A stretch of 64,000 nucleotides of DNA from Adiantum capillus-veneris (Eukaryota > Streptophyta > Polypodiopsida > Polypodiales > Pteridaceae). The notes under the pieces are model-generated. The model was not told the origin of the DNA. It searched no databases and was given only the letters and a program-made list of their open reading frames with translations. Below, one piece after another: positions 56,988 to 64,000 of this stretch. The translations under genes were made by a program, and so were the position numbers. Within the stretch, counting starts at the first letter, position 1; each line of letters begins with the position of its first letter. The stretch lies in the NCBI GenBank assembly GCA_014529385.2, contig CM043959.1, forward strand, positions 13,238,809-13,302,808, in the 5' to 3' direction.

Positions 56988-58613
56988 ATGAACCAAGTGA
57001 AAGACCTCTTGGAAAAGGGTCTTGTCCAGCCTAGAACTTCACCGTTTTGCTCTCAAGTGTTGTTGGTTTTGAAGAGAGACGGATCTTGGAGAATGTGCAT
57101 TGATTATAGAGCTCTCAACAAAATCACCATCAAGAACAGATTTTCGATTCCTAGGATCGATGATATACTTGACAAATTACAGGGATCCTCGTGTTTTAGC
57201 AGGATTGATTTGAAGAGTGGATATCATCAAATCCGAATCGTGCCGGAAGACTTCTACAAGACAGCCTTTCGCATGACTTTTGGGTTATTTGAGTTTTTGG
57301 TGATGCCTTTTGGATTGACCAATGCTCTTGCAACATTTAACCGGATGATGGACAGGATTTTCGAGAGTACAGGCTATTTGTTGGCACTTTCTTTGACGAT
57401 ATCATTGTTTTCTCCAAGGATGAGGCAAAACACTAGGATCATCTGCTTCAAGTCTTTCAGGCATTACGAGATCACAAGTTAGTGGTTAATGCAAAGAAAA
57501 GTGAATTTTTCCTACCAGAGATATACTTTTTAGGACACATTGTGTCAGCAAGCAGGAGTGCAGATGGATCCGACCAAGATAGAGACTATCCGTGATTGGC
57601 CCGATTTTAAGAATGTCCATGAAGTTAGAAGCTTCTTGGGATTGTGTTCGTACTATAGGCGGTTCATTCAAAAGTTTGCAAAGGTTGCTTCCCCTTTGCA
57701 TATCTTGACACAGATAGGAGTCCCTTTCTCGTGTGGACCCACAAACGTAACTGCCTTTCAGACTTTGAAAGAGAAATTGACTACGGGACCAGTTTTGACT
57801 TTGCCGGACTTGCAAGCATCACAATATACTTGTGGTCGTAGTCTGGATGCGGTCTTAATGCAAGAAGGCCAATGTCATTGCCTACGATAGCCGATTGTTT
57901 TCAAGGCTAGAATTGACAACAGAGAATTGTGAGAAAGAGCTTTTGGTGGCTATCCATGCTCTTACTCAGTGGCGACATTACCTACTCGGAGCCGATTTTA
58001 CGGTTTTCACAGATGATGTGAGTTTACGCTACTTCTTGTCACGGAAGCAGCTATTGGAAAAAGCAGATGCGGTGGGCAAACATCTTGTCACGATTTACTT
58101 CGGGATTGTCCATGTGCAGGGACAGAAGAAATTGGTGGCAAATACTTTGTCCCGAAAGCCGTTGATTCTGGCTATTTCCGCGATACATCATAGGAACTTC
58201 GAGGATATGGTCAGCCAGTACGCCACAGAACAGATTTTGCAGATGTATTCAGTTGAATACAGAAAGGGAAGATAGTAGCGGATTATTCCATTCGGGATGA
58301 CTACTTGATGAAGAAAACCATGTTGTGCGTTGCACAATCATTGAAGGGAAAAGGTTCTAACCGCATGCCACTATCCGCCGTTTACGAGTCCCCGATGCAT
58401 TGCTACCACCTCAAAAGAGGTAGAGAGATACTTTTTTTTTACCGAGACTCAAAAAGGATGTGGACGAGTTTGTGCGCAGTTGCTTGGTATGCCCGAAGAT
58501 CAAGTTTGACAGGCATAAAGCACAAGAATTGTTACAGCCTTTTACCCATATCCACCCGCCCTGGGAAAGTATTGCAATGGATTTCATCTCCCGAGAACAC
58601 AGCGTGGGCATGA
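56988..58613 (+). pseudogene. RT, RNase H and integrase N-terminus of C
   Basis: RT (56988..57482): [56 protein letters not shown], then a frameshift just before the catalytic FFDD motif. Connection: 57540..57890 ([17 protein letters not shown]). RNase H (57895..58275): [32 protein letters not shown] and VQGQKKLVANTLSRKP. Integrase HHCC region (58305..58613), frame-broken. The DDE core is absent. The element cannot be autonomous. Confidence 0.85.
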
Positions 58614-58740
58614 TTGTTTATTGCTACCTACATTGCTGATAAATCATGGTCTAAGATCCGAATGAATGTTGAATGTCATGTGATGTCTTGTGATGTCGTG
58701 CGATGTGACTGCCAATTGGTACATGTGCTACATGTGTGTT

Positions 58741-58958
58741 CCTAGTACGTAGGTACTAACAGTCAGTGTCTGCTAAGACGGTTTATGGCCTCTGTATGTT
58801 TTGCAGGCGTAATCGAGGGCGATTACAATGCTTTCAAGAGGGGGGTGTGTTCCTAGTACGTAGGTACTAACAGTCAGTGTCTGCTAAGACGGTTTATGGC
58901 CTCTGTATGTTTTGCAGGCGTAATCGAGGGCGATTACAATGCTTTCAAGAGGGGGGTA
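58741..58958 (+). repeat. 111-bp tandem duplication including the purine tract
   Basis: CCTAGTACGTAGGTACTAAC starts at 58741 and again at 58852. Both copies end in CAAGAGGGGGGT. They are identical through the shared length. The matching region of G (32713..32830, antiparallel) is single-copy. Confidence 0.95.
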
Positions 58959-59686
58959 TGTCACAAAGTGATGACGTGGCTGCCCGAAACCCTAATTCTA
59001 CTAAAACCCTAACCCTAAAATCAAAAACCCTAATTCTGTTGAAACCCTAATCCTAAAATCAAAAACCCTAATTCTGCTGGAGTCCTAACCCTAACCCTAA
59101 TCCATATTTGGTGACGTGGCAGGCTGACACGTGGCCTACTCTATGGACACCAAAGTGATTTACGGAAAGCTGGGCAGATTTTGGCTTTTGCTTTTAGTCA
59201 ACGCAAGAGATGAGAGAGAGAGAAGCTTTTGCTTTTATTTTATAAAAGCATAGAAGAATGAGAGAGAAAAAGCTTCTGCTTTATTTTAAAAGCTTTTGAT
59301 TGGACAACTTTTTGGAACTTGCTTTATTTTATAAACAAGAGAGAGAGAAAGAGCCTTTGCTTTATTTATGGGCTTTTGATTTTCAGCTTTTGGGGCTCTG
59401 CTTTTGGCATCCCTTGTAACTTTAAATAAGTGAGCAGGCCTCTCACAACTCAGAGCATCTGGACACAGAGTCTGAGTGTGAGCGCCTGTCCGCACTCTTG
59501 TACTTCGAACTCAAATTAATACAAAAAGAAATATCAAAAGGGGCGCTAGTCTTTGGGGCCAATATCTCTAGGCACGGAACTCCGCCGGGCCACTGTTGAA
59601 TCAATTGTGAACTGTGAGCTGTTTTGAAGTGGTTATTTGGTGTTGTCGTGGTAGATTCTTGACTTGGAGTGTCCAAGTCTGTTACA
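58959..59686 (+). repeat. 3' LTR of C
   Basis: 728 bp partner. The GA repeat is much shorter here (about 59211..59223) and the telomere-like arrays (58984..59102) differ in unit number, so simple repeats changed after insertion. Confidence 0.9.
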
Positions 59687-59691
59687 GCTCT

Positions 59692-60465
59692 TCATTTGAC
59701 TAATGTACAGTTATGTGGGTTCATGCACGATTGGCGAGGCAAGAGCCTCTTGCACAGGTACTGGATTAGCTAGTTGCTAATCCCCCGCAGGTACAAGTGA
59801 ATTCGGAGAGGTTTCACGTGAGAAATCTCGTCCGATTCAAAGGGCAAGTAGCCATACAGGTGCGGGAGCTCGAGGACTTGCTACGGATGTGACCGGCTCA
59901 CGAAACGGAGCCCAAAACAGGGAATTACAGCCTGCTGTGTATTTTTGCAGGTTTAGGGTTTTGGCCCTAAACGGTCCCTAATACCTCCAGGAGGTCCGGG
60001 AACGCAAGGGGGCCGTTGTAGAGGTGATCTATCGCATTTTCGGGGCAGAAAACAGAGAATTCCGCATGCTGCAGATTCTGGCCAGGTTTTGCAAAGTGTC
60101 CGTATGCATTGGGAAAGTCATATATTGCGTGGGGATACTGTCTGTGAAGCGTCCTAGTATAGTTATGCTGCCGAAATCGGGCCAGAACAGGAGGATTTCA
60201 GCCCAGATTATGCAGGACAGCTTATAGGAAATCACAGGTTTTATTCCCTCTGTTAAAATATAAAGAAATACCGAAAGGGACACCAATTTTGAGGCCTACA
60301 GGTTGTCGGCGTCTGCTCGGAGCATTCTAGCTTCCGAGCCGTGTGTGTGCGTAAGTGTTAATTCCCGTCTCACAGATTCCCTTTGCAAAGTGCTCTGTGT
60401 GTGTGTGTATAAAGTAACGAATTTCGGGTGAAAGCCAAAGCCTACCGCCCTACGGGCCGGTTTCA
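59692..60465 (+). repeat. Second part of the 3' LTR of D
   Basis: Resumes TCATTTGACTAATGTACAG where 53966 left off (compare the uninterrupted LTR at 47305). Ends GGGCCGGTTTCA at 60465. Confidence 0.85.
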
Positions 60466-60835
60466 GCTAATATGTTCAATTGCAGGCTGCCCACTCAAAG
60501 GGCCCAGACCAACTCTTTTGAATGCTTTAAAACCCCTGGAAAATTCATCTACAAATGTAATGAAATGAACATATTCTTGCACACACACTTTCCAGGCCTG
60601 CCAAGATGCACTCACGTCACATTAATGGATGCAAGGCCTACATAGACTCCTTCGCGTAAAAGCACCTGCTTTGCCAAAAAGCAACTCCCTGAAACAACTG
60701 CATTTACTTAAAGTACTGAGAACCTGTCACAAACGAGAAGTGACATGCCAAGGAGGACCCCTCCACTTGGATGGTCACGACTCTCCACTATAAAGACATG
60801 CCTCTTCATCAAAAGCCACACTCCTTCGGCAACTA
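60466..60835. other. Unassigned sequence between D and H
   Basis: No gene is recognised. The last 100 bp may belong to an upstream part of the H LTR. Confidence 0.3.
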
Positions 60836-61099
60836 GTCACACCCTTTCACCCAATGGTTGCAACTGTTAATCCAAAGGATGTGTCTTTAGGTCTACAATC
60901 ACGTCTCTTCACCATGAGACGTGTCTTTTCATTGGTGACTTTTCGTCTCCTATATAAAGAGCTTACTATACTCAGTTTCATTGATTCAATCAATCAAACA
61001 CACAATCTCTTAAGTCTCTTGTCAGAGTTATCTTTTCAAGTTATGTTCAGAAACATAGTTAAGAAGTATGAAATACTAGAATTAGGACACAGATCCTCA
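60836..61099 (+). repeat. 5' LTR of H
   Basis: Shares TTTCACCCAATG, CCAAAGGATGTGTCTTTA, CACCATGAGACGTGTCTTTT, a TATATAA box (60952..60958) and the end ATCCTCA with 63443..63704. The left end is uncertain. Confidence 0.75.
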
Positions 61100-61646
61100 C
61101 ATTGGTATCAGAGCTAAATTTTTTCCCAACACCCAATGGTTGTGAGCCTCTTACCCTTCCCACTACACTCTAACCCTCTCCCAAAGTTGCATGGAAGCAG
61201 AAGAACGATGGTACACACAATACGATGAGTTTTTCTGTTTCAATTATATAAATAATTGACAAAGACACAGATGTGTGTGTGGCGTACTTGGTGAATTTCG
61301 TGGAAAACTTCTGTTGGTGACCCTTCGTGTGCCCTTTTATCGGGTTGTACCCCTTCGAACCCGTGTGCTCGCACCTCTTCATGCGAAAGGGCACCAAGCC
61401 GGCAGGCTGCCACCTCTTCCCCAATGATTGCACCCCCATCCCACCCCCCCCCCCCCCAAAAAAAAGGGTTGCACATAGGTGTTCCACTTCGCAACACCCT
61501 TTCCTTGGCGTTGACATTCCAAACACTGGCTGCTGAAAACGCTAACGCGAATTGCTGAAAACGCTTACACGCACCTAGTCATTGGGTTTTTACGTAACCA
61601 AGCACTTTTCACAAGCCTCGCATCAATCAATGCTCTCCTGGACCAA

Positions 61647-63240
61647 TTGCTGATGCAAACCTCTTCACGTACTCACCATACTGCTTCTCGAACTACTCAT
61701 GTTGCTTCTCCACCATCTTCTTCCGAAGCTTTCGTGGATGAACATGAAGAACCAGACCTAACTATTGAGATAGACACTCGTGAACTTCAACTTCTCTATA
61801 AAAATTCTAATGCTACGCAAAAGAAGAAATTGTATGTTAAATTGCCCGAGCCTTACGATGGTCGCCATGACAAGCACGTGCTAGACCAATGGCTGCTCAA
61901 AATAAAGGTATACTTGTCCGATACGGATTTAGTAGAGAGCAAAAAGGTTGCACGTGCTAGTTCTTTGTTGAAAGACACAACATTTCTTTGGTGGCAACGA
62001 CGTGTTGCTGATGGTAAACACACACCTTCTTGGGATAAATTCCAACATGCTATTCGCAAGGCGTTTGAACCTACTAATGCGGATTTCCACGCCCGGTCCT
62101 CTCTTCGCCGCATGATCCAGACTAGTTCCTTGGCCGCGTAAACCACAGAGTTTCAGAACTTAACTCTGGAGATAAAGAATCTCAACCCCTCTGACAAACT
62201 ACATAGAATCATTAACGAGCTTGAGCCAACCCTAAAGGATGATGTTCACAAGTACAACCCTACCACCTTGGATGTTGCAATCGCCTATGTGAAACGTCTT
62301 TGCGATAATTGGCGCCCTGTGAAGAACTTTCTTCCCAGTGACCAATCTTCAACAACGCTTGCTTTTCACACCGCAATCCCAAAAAACGCTATAGCCAAAG
62401 TCCACAGCAACAACAGTCTCATTTCAGGCAGCAAACTATGGTGTCTTATTCAACTTCAAAGTTCTACTCTCAAGATTGACAATCTCAAAGCAGCAAATCT
62501 CTTTCAAATGTTTCACTTGATCCTAGTAAAGGACGTAATTTTTCTCAAGATCGGCGTTTCAATACTCAGCACAACTCTTCTTCAAATACTTCTTCGACTT
62601 CAAAGAAGTATGTACAATGTACAATTTGTGGTGGTGACCATAGATGGTATGAGTGTCCCAAGAGACCAAATCCGTCTAATTTGAAAGGAAATTTCAACAC
62701 GGAAACGTCATCAAATTTCGAACAATTGCTTCTGCTAAGAACAAAGGAAAACCTGTGGTCAATACAATTCGTGTCTCAACGGATTACGACTATCCTTATG
62801 AAGCATGCTCACTGTGATTCTCTAGTTTTGGAGTCCCTCTCAAAGCAAGTTATGAGCCTTCTTGAAACTCTCAATGGTTGATACATCAATGTTTTGGTGG
62901 ATAGTGGTTGGTTTAATAATTTTGTCAACACTCAAATAGTTCCACAGTTTGGCTTGCCAACTTAGAAAACATCTCATTTATATGATGTGGAGTTAGCACA
63001 TGGATCATTTTTAACTTGTGACGAGACAGTGCGCGACAACTACAATTCCATATTTAAAACTATGCAGATCAACCGGATTTCGAGGTCATGCCTTTATCTT
63101 ACCACAACATGATTCTTGGTCAGCATTGGTTGTTCCAATATGATCCAGCTATTAGCCTTCGAGGACATACTATCCATTTGTTCAAAGATGGACGTGATTT
63201 GACTTTACACGGGCGTTATCATGTGAAGCGAATAATTTGA
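61647..63240 (+). pseudogene. Gag and protease of H
   Basis: 61647..62141 encodes a gag core (VKLPEPYDGRHDKHVLDQWL, then TTFLWWQRRVADGK and a KFQHAIRKAF segment) of the retrotrans_gag type. It ends at a TAA in a position where the frame otherwise continues (TTEFQNLTLEI). The zinc knuckle CTICGGDHRWYEC is at about 62612..62655. The protease INVLVDSGWFNNFV, with Asp-Ser-Gly, is at about 62887..62930, followed by YHNMILGQHWLFQYD near 63100. Several stops. Sequence unlike the A-G gag proteins, so this is a different family. Confidence 0.75.
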
Positions 63241-63442
63241 ACCTCGCGTGTACAAGTCAACTAGCATGATATAGTGGATTATGTAACGAATATGATTTCC
63301 AATGCGGATGCAAAAATTATTATTGATAAATTTTTGGATTCATTAACATCTCCCAAATCAATTGATGAGGAAAAAGATAATTTAGAACATGAAGTTTTTC
63401 CAAGTGATACTTCATTAGCAGATCAATATAAAGATATACTCC

Positions 63443-63704
63443 TCACACCTTTTCACCCAATGATTGGGGCTGTTCGTCCAAAGGATGTGTCTTTATATCT
63501 ACGCTCATGTCTCTTCACCATGAGACGTGTCTTTTCATTCGTAACTCTTCATCTCCTATATAAGGAGCCTATTGTACTCAATTTCATTCATTCAATCAAT
63601 CAAACACACAATCTCTTAAGTCTCCTGCAGAGTTATCTTTTCAAGTTCTGTTCAGACACATAATAAATAAGTATGAAGTACCTGAATTAGAACACACATC
63701 CTCA
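63443..63704 (+). repeat. 3' LTR of H
   Basis: Partner of the 5' copy, with a matching TATATAA box near 63557 and AATCAATCAAACACACAATC. Ends ATCCTCA. Confidence 0.75.
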
Positions 63705-64000
63705 TAGAACCCATCGTCATTCATGTGCTTGCCTCTTGCGGGCAACTCTTACCGAGCCCAGAATCTACTCAAACCATGGAATATTCCCATCTTAGTGCTC
63801 ATGTCACACACCTTGTGACAGTAGAATATCCATATCTCTGTCTCTTACTTACAAACTTACAAAACAAATCATCGGCCATGCTCAAAGTCATCCATCCCAT
63901 GACACATCAGAATTGTCCACTCCGGATGGTTGAATACCCCTTCTAGATACTCTCTATGTCCCCCATGCGATGTCACATATCAAAGTACCTGTCTCAGGTG
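63705..64000. other. No recognisable feature
   Basis: Sequence right of H up to the window end. No coding or repeat signal is supportable. Confidence 0.4.

Larger units (their letters stand above)
53967..59686 (+). mobile_element. Chromovirus C, complete LTR pair, partly deleted pol
   Basis: LTRs at 53967..54708 and 58959..59686, perfect target duplication GCTCT at 53962..53966 and 59687..59691. Primer-binding site TGGTATGAGAGCAC (one mismatch to the initiator Met type) at 54710. Gag 54800..56340, a degraded protease, RT 56988..57482, RNase H 57895..58275 and integrase zinc-finger region 58305..58613. The integrase core and chromodomain are lost. A 111-bp tandem duplication precedes the 3' LTR. 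Confidence 0.9.
31206..60465 (+). mobile_element. Chromovirus D, outermost element of the nested complex
   Basis: Plus-strand Ty3/gypsy element. Its 5' LTR is 31206..32050 plus 44314..44538, interrupted by element G. Its internal region is 44539..53121, interrupted by element F at 45185..51052. Its 3' LTR is 53122..53966 plus 59692..60465, interrupted by element C. Flanks are GCTGA (31201..31205) and GCTAA (60466..60470), one mismatch, plausibly the original 5-bp duplication. Gag, protease and chromodomain remain. RT, RNase H and most of integrase are deleted. Confidence 0.8.
60836..63704 (+). mobile_element. Small gag-protease LTR element H
   Basis: LTRs about 60836..61099 and 63443..63704. 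Primer-binding site TGGTATCAGAGC at 61103. Between them lie only gag, a zinc knuckle and a protease; RT, RNase H and integrase are absent. Total about 2.9 kb. Left LTR boundaries are approximate because no clear TG end or target duplication could be found. Confidence 0.75.

Noticed and set aside
31206..60465. Tandem array of one element
   Set aside because: LTR types, primer sites and target duplications show separate insertions on both strands.
1..64000. CRISPR arrays, bacterial operons, rRNA or tRNA genes
   Set aside because: No regularly spaced repeats with unique spacers, no ribosome-binding patterns and no cloverleaf or rRNA sequence noticed. Introns and LTR elements show plant nuclear DNA.

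Overview
This is a window of a land-plant nuclear genome, very rich in transposable elements. It has spliced genes with GT-AG introns, plant-type Ty3/gypsy chromoviruses, an L1-type plant LINE and a Penelope-like element. Large introns packed with nested retrotransposons suggest a big genome; the host protein is somewhat diverged from the Arabidopsis version as I remember it. A seed-free vascular plant such as a fern is my guess, not something the sequence proves.

The one clear host gene is on the minus strand, 7673..30031. It is the C-terminal part (about 661 residues, 13 exons) of TASH3, the SH3-domain subunit of the TPLATE endocytic complex. Every exon junction keeps frame and the SH3 domain is complete to the stop codon, so the gene looks functional. 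Its 5' exons are not in the readable part of the window. One intron (8508..25392) is about 16.9 kb. It holds a gypsy fragment, LTR remnants, a Penelope-like element split by a gypsy element, and a LINE fragment. Another intron (27225..29554) holds a broken DEAH helicase copy on the opposite strand.

To the left (1..7672) lie a two-exon gene fragment of unknown function, a decayed transposon-like ORF series, a trace of copia reverse transcriptase and a 73-bp tandem duplication.

The region 31206..60465 is a set of nested insertions. A chromovirus (element D, plus strand) has been hit in its 5' LTR by a minus-strand chromovirus (G). G was itself hit by a full-length LINE (33682..40409). D's gag was hit by a non-autonomous LTR element (F, target duplication TCCTG), which in turn carries a solo LTR of the D family (target duplication TCCAG). 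D's 3' LTR was hit by another chromovirus (C, target duplication GCTCT). A small gag-protease-only LTR element (H) follows at 60836..63704.

The elements fall into two chromovirus families by primer-binding site. A, C and G are one family; C and G carry an initiator-Met-type site, and A is placed by its gag. B and D are the other, with a TGGTTCCRTTG-type site. Both share a short LTR motif next to the polyadenylation region. The most unusual item is the Penelope-like element. Its GIY-YIG endonuclease is at the N-terminus and its reverse transcriptase ends at the thumb, a domain order opposite to that of the Penelope and conifer Dryad elements.
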